This document shows positions 1 through 10,441 of a DNA stretch of 64,000 nt, piece by piece. Under the pieces are notes generated by a model that saw only the letters and a list, made by a program, of their open reading frames with translations, searched no databases and was not told the DNA's origin. The stretch comes from Methylobacterium sp. R2-1 (GTDB lineage Bacteria > Pseudomonadota > Alphaproteobacteria > Rhizobiales > Beijerinckiaceae): contig NZ_JACHWM010000012.1 in NCBI RefSeq assembly GCF_014191355.1, positions 62,001-126,000 on the forward strand, in the 5' to 3' direction. Numbering within the stretch: the first letter of the stretch is position 1; every line of letters begins with the position of its first letter. Both the position numbers and the translations under genes were made by a program.

Positions 1-658
1 GACCGAGGCGATGGGCGGCCACGATCCCTACAGCGCCTCGAAGGGCTGCGCCGAACTCGTCACGGGCGCCTACCGCGCCTCGTTCTTCGGCGCGGGCGGC
101 CACCCGGCGCGGATCGCCAGCGCGCGGGCCGGCAACGTCATCGGCGGCGGCGACTGGTCGGCCGACCGGCTGATCCCCGACGTCGTGCGCGCGTTCGAGG
201 CCGGAGAATCGGTCGAGATCCGCGCGCCCCACGCGATCCGACCCTGGCAGCACGTGCTGGAACCGCTCGCCGGCTACCTACGCCTCGCCGAATGCCTCGC
301 GGGTACCGACGGCGCGGCCTACGCGGAGGGCTGGAATCTCGGGCCGGCGGACGAGGATTGCCGGGCGGTCTCGTACCTCGTCGAGCGGCTGGCCCAGGGC
401 TGGGGCGTTGGCGCCGGCTGGCATCTCTCGCAAAAAACCCATCCGCACGAGGCGACCTATCTCAAGGTCGATGCCTCGAAGGCCCGCGCCCGCCTCGGCT
501 GGGACCGGCGGCTGACCCTCGACACGGCGCTCGACTGGACCGCCGCATGGTACCGCGCGGCCGCCTCCGGCGCCGATCCCCGCGCTCTGGCCGAGGCCGA
601 GATCGCGCGCTACGAGGCGCTGGGCCAGCCTGGAGCAAAAGCCGGAGTCGACGCGTGA
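1..658 (+). CDS. rfbG: CDP-glucose 4,6-dehydratase, C-terminal part (5' end outside window)
   Basis: Extended SDR-family NAD-dependent sugar dehydratase that turns CDP-glucose into CDP-4-keto-6-deoxyglucose. The reading frame is open to the left edge, so the Rossmann N-terminus is missing. The visible part begins at the active-site region: GGHDPYSASK carries the catalytic Tyr and Lys (YxxxK), followed by ARAGNVIGGGDW and the RPWQHVLEPL segment that is characteristic of CDP-glucose dehydratases rather than dTDP-glucose dehydratases. About 219 residues remain of a protein usually near 360. It overlaps the next gene by four bases (GTGA), so the two are translationally coupled. Family assignment is by motif; the specific sugar product is inferred from the neighbours. 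Confidence 0.82.
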   Translation, partial: TEAMGGHDPYSASKGCAELVTGAYRASFFGAGGHPARIASARAGNVIGGGDWSADRLIPDVVRAFEAGESVEIRAPHAIRPWQHVLEPLAGYLRLAECLAGTDGAAYAEGWNLGPADEDCRAVSYLVERLAQGWGVGAGWHLSQKTHPHEATYLKVDASKARARLGWDRRLTLDTALDWTAAWYRAAASGADPRALAEAEIARYEALGQPGAKAGVDA

Positions 659-1884
659 CCGCCCCGACCTGCCGCGCCTGCGGCGCCTCCCTCACCCGGA
701 CCTTCTGCGATCTCGGCCTGTCGCCGCTCGCCAATTCCTACGTCACGCCGGAGCGGCGCCACCGGGGCGAGACCTTCCACCCGCTCCACGCCTATGTCTG
801 CGACGCCTGCTGGCTGGTACAACTCGAAGCCTTCGAGAGCCCCGAGGCGATCTTTTCGGATTATGCCTACTTCTCCGGCTTCTCAGCCGGCTGGCTTCGA
901 CACGCTGAAAGCTACGTCGCCGCGATGATCGCGCGCTTCGGCCTCGGGCCGGATAGCAAGGTCGTCGAGGTCGCGAGCAACGACGGCTACCTGCTGCAAT
1001 ACTTCGTTGCCCGCGGCGTGCCGGTGCTCGGCGTCGAGCCGGCGGCCAACGTCGCCCGCGTGGCGGTGGAGCGCGGCGTGCCGACGGAGGTCACCTTCTT
1101 CGGCCGCGACACCGCCCGGCGCCTCGCCGCCGCGGGATACAAGGCGGATCTGACAGCGGCCAACAACGTGCTCGCCCACGTGCCCGACATCCTCGACTTC
1201 ACGGCGGGCTTCGCCGAGATCCTGAAGCCGGAGGGCGTGGCGACCTTCGAGTTCCCGCACCTGCTGCGGATGATCGAGAGCCGTCAGTTCGACACGATCT
1301 ACCACGAACACTTCTCCTATCTCTCGCTCGGCGTGGTGATCGGCATCCTGCGCCGGCAGGGCTTGCGGGTGTTCGATGTCGAGGAATGGCCGACCCATGG
1401 CGGCTCGCTGCGCGTCTTCGCCTGCCACGAGGCTGCCGCGCACCGGCCGACTCCAGAGTTGGAGCGGGTGGTGCTCAGCGAATGGGGGGCGAACCTGTTC
1501 GACCCCTCCGGCTACGCCGGTTTCGGGCGGGCGGTGGCCGACATCAAATGCGCGGCGCTCCGCTTCCTGATCGAGGAGCGGGCGGCAGGCCGCGCCGTCT
1601 GCGCCTACGGCGCGGCGGCCAAGGGCAACACCTTCCTCAACTATTGCGGCATCGGCCCGGAGCTGATCCGCGCGGTCGCCGACCGCTCGCCGCACAAGCA
1701 GGGCACTTGGCTGCCCGGCAGCCGCATCCCCGTGGTCTCGCCCGACGAACTCCTGGCGATGCGCCCCGACACGGTGCTGATCCTGCCCTGGAACCTCAAG
1801 GACGAGATCGCCGGGGAGATGGCCGCGATCCGCGAATGGGGCGGACGCTTCGCCGTAGCGATCCCCGAACTGACGGTGTTCTGA
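655..1884 (+). CDS. TylCIII-type sugar C-methyltransferase
   Basis: SAM-dependent methyltransferase of about 409 residues, predicted to add a methyl group to a carbon of a nucleotide-linked 4-keto-deoxyhexose. The GTG start lies in the GTGA overlap with the dehydratase. The N-terminus has the zinc-binding arrangement of this family (Cys6, Cys9, Cys49, Cys52 in CRAC and CDAC pairs), followed by the SAM motif VVEVASNDGYLL at about residues 103-114 and the C-terminal AYGAAAKGNTFLNYC segment typical of the Methyltransf_14 domain. Known relatives (TylCIII, EryBIII) C-methylate branched deoxysugars such as mycarose. The operon context of dehydratase, epimerase and reductase supports a C-methylated deoxysugar; the exact sugar is unknown. 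Confidence 0.82.
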   Translation: MTAPTCRACGASLTRTFCDLGLSPLANSYVTPERRHRGETFHPLHAYVCDACWLVQLEAFESPEAIFSDYAYFSGFSAGWLRHAESYVAAMIARFGLGPDSKVVEVASNDGYLLQYFVARGVPVLGVEPAANVARVAVERGVPTEVTFFGRDTARRLAAAGYKADLTAANNVLAHVPDILDFTAGFAEILKPEGVATFEFPHLLRMIESRQFDTIYHEHFSYLSLGVVIGILRRQGLRVFDVEEWPTHGGSLRVFACHEAAAHRPTPELERVVLSEWGANLFDPSGYAGFGRAVADIKCAALRFLIEERAAGRAVCAYGAAAKGNTFLNYCGIGPELIRAVADRSPHKQGTWLPGSRIPVVSPDELLAMRPDTVLILPWNLKDEIAGEMAAIREWGGRFAVAIPELTVF

Positions 1885-1890
1885 GCCCCG

Positions 1891-2424
1891 ATGATCTTCG
1901 AGGAACTCGAGCTGCCCGGCCTGTTCCGCGTCGCGCCCGAGCCGCACGCGGACGAGCGTGGCTTCTTCGCCCGCACCCAGTGCGAGAGCGCGTTCGCGGA
2001 GCGGGGACTGGTCGGGCGCTTCGCGCAGTCGAGCGTGTCGTTCAACCATCGCCGCGGCACCGTGCGCGGGATGCATTTTTCGAACTTGCCGCACGCCGAG
2101 ACGAAGCTCGTGCGCTGCACGGGCGGCGCGATCCACGATGCGGTGATCGACCTGCGGCCCGACTCGCCGACCTATCTCCGCACCGTGTCCGTGACGCTCT
2201 CCGCCGCGAACCGTCACGCCCTCTACATTCCAGCCGGCCTCGCCCACGGCTTCCAGACGCTCTGCGACGACACCGAGATCCTTTACATGATCGACCGGCC
2301 CTTCGTGGCCACCGCCGCCGACGGCGTGCGCTGGGACGATCCCGCCTTCGCGCTCTCCTGGCCCGAGCCGGTGACCGTGATCTCGGACCGCGATCGCGCC
2401 TTTCCCGATTGGGCGGGGCGGTGA
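1891..2424 (+). CDS. dTDP-4-dehydrorhamnose 3,5-epimerase family protein
   Basis: RmlC-type cupin of 177 residues that epimerises C3 and/or C5 of a 4-keto-6-deoxy sugar nucleotide. Recognisable segments are DERGFFAR near residue 25, RGTVRGMHF with the conserved His, the Lys of ETKLVRC, IDLRPDSPTY, and LYIPAGLAHGFQTL, the second conserved His segment. Length equals the usual family size. It lies six bases after the methyltransferase and overlaps the next gene by four bases (GTGA). In a cluster headed by a CDP-glucose dehydratase it may act on a CDP sugar rather than dTDP, which cannot be settled from sequence. Confidence 0.85.
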   Translation: MIFEELELPGLFRVAPEPHADERGFFARTQCESAFAERGLVGRFAQSSVSFNHRRGTVRGMHFSNLPHAETKLVRCTGGAIHDAVIDLRPDSPTYLRTVSVTLSAANRHALYIPAGLAHGFQTLCDDTEILYMIDRPFVATAADGVRWDDPAFALSWPEPVTVISDRDRAFPDWAGR

Positions 2425-3503
2425 AGCGGGTCCTCGTCACCGGCGCGGCCGGCTTCGTCGGCCGCCCCGCCGTCGCCGCCCTGGTCGCCCGCGGTTTCGA
2501 GGTTCACGCGATCGGGCGAACGGCACCGGAAGGCGCACACGCCTTCCACGCCGCCGACCTGCTCGATCCAAGCCAGCGTCGGGCCGCGGTGCAGAAGGCC
2601 GGCGCGAGCCACCTCCTCCACCTCGCCTGGGTCACCACGCCCGGCCGCTACTGGCAGGCGCCGGAGAACCTCGACTGGACAGCGGCGAGCCTCGATCTCG
2701 TGCGGATGTTTCGCGAGGCGGGCGGCACACGCACGGTCGTGGCGGGAACCTGCGCGGAATACGACTGGACGGAAATCGTGAGCCTCGCCTCTTCCGGCAC
2801 GCGGAAAGAGGGTCGAGACGGCCTCGTCGTCGGCGCGAAGAGCGGCAGCGAGGGTGAGGAGGCGCGTCGCTTCGGCGACGACGGGGCCGCCGAAGCCCTC
2901 TCCCCGCACGTCGGGAGGGGGGATGCGGCGGCAAACCTCCGCAACGGTCGCCTTTCGGAAGCCGCTCCCTGCAACCCCGCGACTCTCTACGGCGGTGCCA
3001 AGGACGGCCTGCGCCGCGTCCTGCACGCCTACGCCGCGTCCGCCGAGCTCTCCCTCGCCTGGGGACGGCTGTTCTACCTTTACGGACCCGACGAGACCCC
3101 GGGTCGGCTGGTCGGCGATGCGGCGCGCGCTCTGCTCGCGGGCCAGCGCCTCGCCACCAGCGAAGGCCGGCAGCGGCGCGATTTTCTTCACGTCACTGAC
3201 GCGGGCGCAGCTTTCGCGGCCCTGCTCGATTCCGCCGTGGAAGGCCCCGTCAATATTGGCTCGGGCCACGCCGTACCGGTGCGCGAAATCCTGGCAGCGA
3301 TGGGCGCGCTCACCGGCCGCCCGGACCTGATCGATTTCGGCGCACGCCCGCTCCCTCCCACGGAGCCGGCCTGCATCGAGGCCGACATCCGACGCTTGGC
3401 AGACGAAGTCGGTTTTTCCCCGCGCTACGGCCTCGAACAGGGTTTGGCGGAGACGGTGGCGGACTGGCGCGCCGGGCTCAGCACTGCGGCATCAGTCCCT
3501 TGA
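2421..3503 (+). CDS. NAD-dependent epimerase/dehydratase with a repeat-derived insert
   Basis: Extended SDR family protein of 360 residues, probably the last reductase or epimerase step of the deoxysugar pathway. GTG start in a GTGA overlap. The nucleotide-binding TGAAGFVG lies at about residues 7-14 and the catalytic YGGAK at about 190-194, followed by GRLFYLYGPDE and the NIGSG segment. Between CAEYDW and NPATLYGGAK, where relatives need only a short loop, there are about 58 extra residues (118-175) of low complexity. The DNA below them is a hairpin repeat of the kind seen between genes elsewhere in this window. The insert keeps the frame. Function may be intact because the insert falls in a loop before the catalytic helix, but this is inference. 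Confidence 0.78.
   Translation: MKRVLVTGAAGFVGRPAVAALVARGFEVHAIGRTAPEGAHAFHAADLLDPSQRRAAVQKAGASHLLHLAWVTTPGRYWQAPENLDWTAASLDLVRMFREAGGTRTVVAGTCAEYDWTEIVSLASSGTRKEGRDGLVVGAKSGSEGEEARRFGDDGAAEALSPHVGRGDAAANLRNGRLSEAAPCNPATLYGGAKDGLRRVLHAYAASAELSLAWGRLFYLYGPDETPGRLVGDAARALLAGQRLATSEGRQRRDFLHVTDAGAAFAALLDSAVEGPVNIGSGHAVPVREILAAMGALTGRPDLIDFGARPLPPTEPACIEADIRRLADEVGFSPRYGLEQGLAETVADWRAGLSTAASVP
2772..2945 (+). repeat. hairpin repeat element inserted in frame in an epimerase gene
   Basis: The stretch has CCTCTTCCGG-CACG-CGGAAAGAGG near one end, CCCTCTCCCC-GCACG-TCGGGAGGGG near the other, and a further stem CTTCGGCG with CGCCGAAG between them. This arrangement of terminal CCCTCTCC/GGAGAGGG stems resembles the intergenic element at 5448-5635. 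It reads through without a stop in the gene's frame. Boundaries are approximate, set from where the encoded protein departs from the SDR family pattern. Confidence 0.6.
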
Positions 3504-3876
3504 GACGGGCCAGGATATCCTCGCCGGCGCAGGGACGGGCGATGAACTGCGCGCCCTCCGGCATGCGCTCGGGATCGGGCGAGGCGCGGCCGGACACGAT
3601 CAGGATCGGCAGATTCGGCCGGGCCTGAGCCACCGACGTTGCCAGCTCGAACCCATCGACGCGGCCCGAGAGCTGGACGTCGGTCACGAGGCCGCAGATG
3701 TCCGGCCGCGCCTGGAGGATGGAAAGTGCGCGCTCGGCGGAGGCGCATTGCACGGTGTCGTAGCCGCCCTCCTCCAGCACGTCGCCGAGGTCCATGATGG
3801 TCAGGGCCTCGTCCTCGACGATGAGGATGACGGGACGGTCGGCTTCCGGATTCGTCGTCTCGGTCTGGCTCGCCAC
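3478..3876 (-). CDS. single-domain response regulator
   Basis: CheY-like receiver protein of 132 residues without an output domain. The acidic pocket is in ILIVEDEA, the phosphoacceptor Asp in LVTDVQL, the conserved Ser in ILIVSGR, and the position usually held by Lys is Arg-Pro in FIARPCA. The GTG start at 3876 is chosen because GGGGAGAG lies just upstream and the receiver fold begins about 16 residues later; the frame is open for 76 more codons upstream, but those are low-complexity repeat DNA. The gene converges on the sugar epimerase and overlaps its 3' end by 26 bases. The cognate kinase is not adjacent. Confidence 0.8.
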   Translation of the reverse strand: MASQTETTNPEADRPVILIVEDEALTIMDLGDVLEEGGYDTVQCASAERALSILQARPDICGLVTDVQLSGRVDGFELATSVAQARPNLPILIVSGRASPDPERMPEGAQFIARPCAGEDILARLKGLMPQC

Positions 3877-3908
3877 CTTACGCTCTCCCCGATTTGCTCC
3901 CGCGACCC

Positions 3909-3953
3909 AAGTTGTTCGCAGACTTGTTGTTCGCAGACCCGTTGTTTGCAGAC
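3909..3953. repeat. three 15-bp direct repeats
   Basis: Three consecutive copies of a 15-base unit with core GTTGTTCGCAGAC (third copy GTTGTTTGCAGAC), upstream of the response regulator start. The core GCAGACTTG is the reverse complement of the core of the array at 4057-4111. Confidence 0.8.
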
Positions 3954-4056
3954 TTGGCCGTTTCCCAAGCAGGGAACCGCTGCGCTGCGATGATCCAACG
4001 AGTAACCCCGCTGCGGGTTGCAGGGTCCCGTCGGAGGGTGCCCTTCGGTTCTCCGC

Positions 4057-4111
4057 CGGGCAAGTCTGACGGGCAAGGCTGACCGGGCAAGGCTGACCGG
4101 GCAAGTCTGCA
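4057..4111. repeat. four 14-bp direct repeats
   Basis: Four consecutive copies of CGGGCAAGTCTGAC or CGGGCAAGGCTGAC with a 13-14 base period, between bioA and the response regulator. The outer copies contain GCAAGTCTG, complementary to GCAGACTTG in the array at 3909-3953, so the two arrays face each other across about 100 bases. Confidence 0.8.
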
Positions 4112-4148
4112 AGCGCCGCGCCGCGGGGCCTGTCGAGGCGAGCCGCCC

Positions 4149-5399
4149 TCAGGCGGTGGCCTCGGTCACCGCCGTCACCGCGGCGATCAGGCGATCGAGG
4201 TCGCCCGCTTCAATGGCGAGCGCGGGGGTGAGGTAGACGATGTCCCCGAAAGGGCGCACCCAGACGCCGCGCTCGACGAAGCGCCGCTTGAGGTCGGCGA
4301 GTTCGGGCGCGCGCGCGAACTGCACCGCGCCGATGGCGCCGAGCACCCGCACGTCCCGCACCCCGGAAAGCCGGCGCAGCGGCGCGAGACCTGCCTCCAG
4401 GCGCGAAGCGATGGTACGGGCCTGATCCAGGCGCGGCTCAAGCTCGAACAGGTCGAGGCTGGCATTGGCCGCTGCGCAGGCGAGCGGGTTCGCCATGAAG
4501 GTCGGGCCGTGCATCAACGCCGCCGAGGGATCGTCCGACCAGAAGGCGGAGAAGATCTCGGTGGTGGCGACGGTCGCGGCGAGCGCCATCGTGCCGCCGG
4601 TGAGCGCCTTCGACAGGCAGAGGATGTCGGGCACGACCTCGGCCTGCTCGCAGGCGAACATCGTCCCCGTGCGGCCGAACCCGGTAAAGATCTCGTCGGC
4701 GATGAGCGGCAGGCCGTGGCGGCGGGCGAGGCGCGCGACCGTGGCGAGCACCTCCGGCGGATGGGTCAGCATCCCGCCCGCACCCTGCACAAGCGGCTCG
4801 ACGATCACGGCCGCGAGTTCGCGGCGATGGCGGGCGAGCGCCGCGTCCAGGGCGGCCTCGTCCTCGGCCGTTCGCGGCAGCGCGCAGAAGATCTGGGTTG
4901 GCAGGTAGGCACCGAAGCGCCGGTGCATCCCCTCCGAGGGGTCGCAGGCCGACATCGCACCCATCGTGTCGCCGTGATAGCCACCGCGGAAGGCCAGCAC
5001 GCGGGTGCGGCCGGTCTCGCCGCGGTTGAGCCAGAGCTGCACTGCCATCTTCAGCGCGACCTCGACGGCGACCGAACCGGAATCGGTGAAGAAGACGTGG
5101 TTGAGATCGCCCGGCAGCAGCGCCGCGAGGCGCGCGCCCAGCCGCTCGGCCGGGGCATGAGTGAGCCCGCCGAACATCACGTGCGGCATGCGCATCAACT
5201 GATCGGCCACCGCCGCCGCGATGTAGGGGTGATTGTAGCCGTGAACGGCCGTCCACCAAGAGGCGAGGCCGTCGATCAGCTCGCGCCCGCCTTTCAGGGT
5301 GATGCGCGAACCCCGCGTCGCGATCGCCTCCAGCGGCGGCGCCGCGGTCTTCATCTGGGTATAGGGGCGCCAGAGGTGCTGATGATCGAGCGCAGTCAT
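4149..5399 (-). CDS. bioA: adenosylmethionine-8-amino-7-oxononanoate aminotransferase
   Basis: PLP-dependent class III aminotransferase of 416 residues for the third-last step of biotin synthesis: it converts 8-amino-7-oxononanoate to 7,8-diaminopelargonate with S-adenosylmethionine as amino donor. The N-terminal HLWRPYTQMK is the BioA hallmark, followed by GLASWWTAVHGYNHP, TDSGSVAVEVALKMA, FRGGYHGDTMG (about 138-148), the Asp of IADEIFTGFGRTG (D235) and the PLP lysine in LCLSKALTGG (K264). The ATG at 5399 places the conserved N-terminus six residues in; no strong ribosome site is visible. bioF is about 5 kb away rather than adjacent, so the biotin genes are scattered here. Confidence 0.93.
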   Translation of the reverse strand: MTALDHQHLWRPYTQMKTAAPPLEAIATRGSRITLKGGRELIDGLASWWTAVHGYNHPYIAAAVADQLMRMPHVMFGGLTHAPAERLGARLAALLPGDLNHVFFTDSGSVAVEVALKMAVQLWLNRGETGRTRVLAFRGGYHGDTMGAMSACDPSEGMHRRFGAYLPTQIFCALPRTAEDEAALDAALARHRRELAAVIVEPLVQGAGGMLTHPPEVLATVARLARRHGLPLIADEIFTGFGRTGTMFACEQAEVVPDILCLSKALTGGTMALAATVATTEIFSAFWSDDPSAALMHGPTFMANPLACAAANASLDLFELEPRLDQARTIASRLEAGLAPLRRLSGVRDVRVLGAIGAVQFARAPELADLKRRFVERGVWVRPFGDIVYLTPALAIEAGDLDRLIAAVTAVTEATA

Positions 5400-5447
5400 G
5401 CCCGGGGGATAGGAGGGTGGGAACGGCCGAGTCAAATCGCCGACGAT

Positions 5448-5635
5448 CCCCTCCCCTGCGTGGGAGAGGATGGCTCCGAAGGGGTCGGGTGAGGGAAGCG
5501 CCGCCCCCCGAGAGGTCGGAGCCGGCTCTTCTCTCGCCCGCTCCGCAGGCACTCTCCCCACCCAAATCGGGCCTGCCCGATTTGGGCAGACGCTTGCGGA
5601 TCTCGGACAAGACCGAGATCTGTCGGGAGAGGGTT
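5448..5635. repeat. composite intergenic hairpin repeat
   Basis: The 245-base gap between bioA and gcvP holds a mosaic of inverted repeats: CTCCCCTGCGTGGGAGAG at the left, a 12-bp stem CCCAAATCGGGC/GCCCGATTTGGG at 5561-5586, an 8-bp stem GATCTCGG/CCGAGATC at 5599-5620, and GGGAGAGGG at the right end. The outer CCCTCTCC-type stems are shared with 2772-2945, 8521-8553 and 20627-20652, suggesting a dispersed repeat family. It may also stop transcription of gcvP. No reading frame in it looks coding. Confidence 0.65.
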
Positions 5636-5644
5636 ATGTCACCC

Positions 5645-8491
<2,847 letters not shown>

Positions 8492-8520
8492 GGGATGCCT
8501 CTCGGGCGAAAGCTTCAGCT

Positions 8521-8553
8521 TTCCCTCTCCGCTCCGCGGGAGAGGGGGAAGGG
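8521..8553. repeat. hairpin repeat between gcvH and gcvP
   Basis: CCCTCTCC at 8523-8530 pairs with GGAGAGGG at 8539-8546 over an 8-base loop. It sits in the 74-base gap between gcvH and gcvP and has the same stem as the dispersed repeats at 5448-5635 and 20627-20652. It could stabilise or attenuate the transcript between the two genes. Confidence 0.65.
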
Positions 8554-8565
8554 CTGCGACGGCGG

Positions 8566-8928
8566 CTACTTCGCGAACTCCGCGTAGGCCGCCTCGTCCA
8601 TCAGCGCGTCCATGGCGGACGGATCGTCGAGCTTGAGCCGGTAGAGCCAACCCGCGCCCTGCGGGTCGGCGCCGACCGAGGCCGGATCGCCGACCGCCGC
8701 CTCATTGACCTCGGTGACCTCGCCGGAGAGCGGCGCGTAGACATCGGAGGCCGCCTTGACGGACTCGACGACCGCGGCCGCCTCGCCCTTGGTGAGCCGG
8801 GCGCCGACCTTCGGCAGCTCGACGAAGACGAGGTCGCCGAGCTGTTCGGCGGCATGCGCCGTGATGCCGACCGTGGCGACATCGCCGTCGAGGCGCAGCC
8901 ATTCGTGCTCGTCGGTGAAACGCAGCAT
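8566..8928 (-). CDS. gcvH: glycine cleavage system H protein
   Basis: Lipoyl carrier of the glycine cleavage system, 120 residues. It shuttles the aminomethyl and reduced lipoyl intermediates between GcvP, GcvT and the L protein. The N-terminal FTDEHEWLRLDGDVATVGIT and the lipoyl-lysine segment VVESVKAASDVYAP (K58) are typical, as is the C-terminal GAGWLYRLKL. ATG at 8928 follows GGAG at a good distance. It lies 26 bases after gcvT. Confidence 0.96.
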   Translation of the reverse strand: MLRFTDEHEWLRLDGDVATVGITAHAAEQLGDLVFVELPKVGARLTKGEAAAVVESVKAASDVYAPLSGEVTEVNEAAVGDPASVGADPQGAGWLYRLKLDDPSAMDALMDEAAYAEFAK

Positions 8929-8954
8929 GGTTCGAACTCCTGAGACGAGAGAAA

Positions 8955-10133
8955 TCAGCCGCGCTTGAAGCCGGCCGGGACGAAGGGGAGCGGGGAGACG
9001 ACGAGGGGAAGACGCTGGCCGCGCACGTCCGCGAAGACGCGGGTACCGGGGGCGGCGAGCGCCGTGGGCAGGAAGCCCATGGCGACGGGCGCGCCGAGGC
9101 TGGGACCGAAGCCGCCCGAGGTGACACGGCCGACCGCCCCACCCCCGTTCTCCGCGGCGAAGAGCGGGGCACCCGCCCGGACCGGCGCGCGGCCCTCGGG
9201 GCGCAGGCCGACGCGCCGCCGGACAGGACCGGCCTCCATCTCGGCGAGGATTTTTTCGGCGCCCGGAAATCCGCCCTCGCGGGCGCCGCCCCGGCGGCGG
9301 GCGGGCGAGATCGCCCAGGCCAGGCTCGCCTCAATTGGGCTGGTGGCAGCGTCGATGTCGGAGCCGTGCAGGGGGAGGCCGGCTTCGAGGCGCAGGGAAT
9401 CGCGGGCGCCGAGGCCCACGGGCATAACCTCGGGCGCGGCGAGCAGCGCCTCGGCCACCGCCTCCGCGCGGGCGGCAGGCACGGCGATCTCGAACCCGTC
9501 CTCGCCGGTATAGCCGGAGCGGCTGACGAGGCAGGGCGCGCCGAGGATGTCGACCGCGCGCACGTCCATGAACCGCATCATCGCCGTCTCAGGGGCGAGC
9601 CGCGCGAGCACGTCCGCCGCCTTCGGTCCCTGGAGCGCGATCAGCGCATCCGGCACGAGCGTCACATCGAGGCTGTCGGGCAGATGCGCCCGGATCCGCG
9701 CGAGATCGGTCGCCTTGTTGGCGGCGTTGACGACGACGTGCAGCCGGTCGGGCAGGCGCGCGACCATCAGGTCATCGAGGATGCCGCCGGCCCCGTCCGT
9801 CAGGAAGCCGTAGCGCTGGCGTCCGACTCCGAGCCCGAGAATGTCGATCGGGACCAAGGCCTCGAGGGCGCGAGCCGCCTCCGCCCCATCGCCGGAGCGG
9901 GGGATCAGCGCGATCTGGCCCATATGCGACACGTCGAAGACACCGGCCGCCGCACGGGTGTGCAAGTGCTCCTTGAGCAGCCCGGCAGCGTATTGCAGCG
10001 GCATCGCATAGCCCGCGAACGGCACCATCTTGGCGCCGAGGCGCAGGTGGAGCGCGTGCAGCGGAGTCTGCGCCAGCGGATCAGAGGGGGTGGGGGCGGC
10101 AGGGCTCAAGGCCCCGGCGGCTTGCAGGCTCAT
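8955..10133 (-). CDS. gcvT: glycine cleavage system aminomethyltransferase, T protein
   Basis: Tetrahydrofolate-dependent T protein, 392 residues, which releases ammonia from the H-protein intermediate and makes 5,10-methylene-tetrahydrofolate. Typical segments are TPLHALHLRLGAKMVPFAGY near the N-terminus, VFDVSHMGQI, the SRSGYTGEDGFE substrate and folate segment, and LGARDSLRLEAGLPLHG. The ATG at 10133 is preferred over an upstream in-frame codon at 10190 because GTGGAG precedes it and because the further extension would run towards the riboswitch. First gene of gcvTHP; a tandem glycine riboswitch lies directly upstream. Confidence 0.95.
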   Translation of the reverse strand: MSLQAAGALSPAAPTPSDPLAQTPLHALHLRLGAKMVPFAGYAMPLQYAAGLLKEHLHTRAAAGVFDVSHMGQIALIPRSGDGAEAARALEALVPIDILGLGVGRQRYGFLTDGAGGILDDLMVARLPDRLHVVVNAANKATDLARIRAHLPDSLDVTLVPDALIALQGPKAADVLARLAPETAMMRFMDVRAVDILGAPCLVSRSGYTGEDGFEIAVPAARAEAVAEALLAAPEVMPVGLGARDSLRLEAGLPLHGSDIDAATSPIEASLAWAISPARRRGGAREGGFPGAEKILAEMEAGPVRRRVGLRPEGRAPVRAGAPLFAAENGGGAVGRVTSGGFGPSLGAPVAMGFLPTALAAPGTRVFADVRGQRLPLVVSPLPFVPAGFKRG

Positions 10134-10199
10134 CGGGCACTCCACGACAGACGGATCTTGCCCGCCGGCCGGCTGGCAAGTTGCCCCCATCTGTCGCGC

Positions 10200-10372
10200 T
10201 TACCTGAGAGCTTCCCTCACTCAGCGGTTGAGCGAGGTTTCTCCTTCGGTGGACGCCGGACGGCGCCTCTCTCCAGATTGTCCAACGGTACGGTGATTGT
10301 GCCTGAGAGTTTCCGGGGGTGGTTGCTCCGTCGGCGCCATGACCTCTCTTTCGAGCGGTCTGGGCTCTCCCG
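10200..10372 (-). ncRNA. tandem glycine riboswitch upstream of gcvT
   Basis: Read on the minus strand, two glycine aptamers lie in series. The first runs from GGGAGAGC through GGCGCCGACGGAGCAACC to GGAAACTCTCAGGCA. The second runs from TGGAGAGAGGC through CCACCGAAGGAGAAACC to GGAAGCTCTCAGGTA. The paired GGAGAG/CTCTCAGG P1 stems and the conserved CCGAAGGAGAAACC core are diagnostic of the gcvT RNA class. It ends about 66 bases before the gcvT ATG. In this class glycine binding normally turns on the cleavage genes; whether control here is transcriptional or translational cannot be read, as no terminator with a T tract is evident in the short gap. Confidence 0.93.
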
Positions 10373-10441
10373 TATCGTCTGTATCGGACGGTTGAAGGCT
10401 CGCACTTTGCGGCACCACGCGCAAGCCAGGGCGTGTGACGA

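Noticed and set aside
3909..4111. The short tandem repeats considered as a CRISPR array.
   Set aside because: Units of 14-15 bases follow directly on each other without unique spacers, and no cas genes are present.
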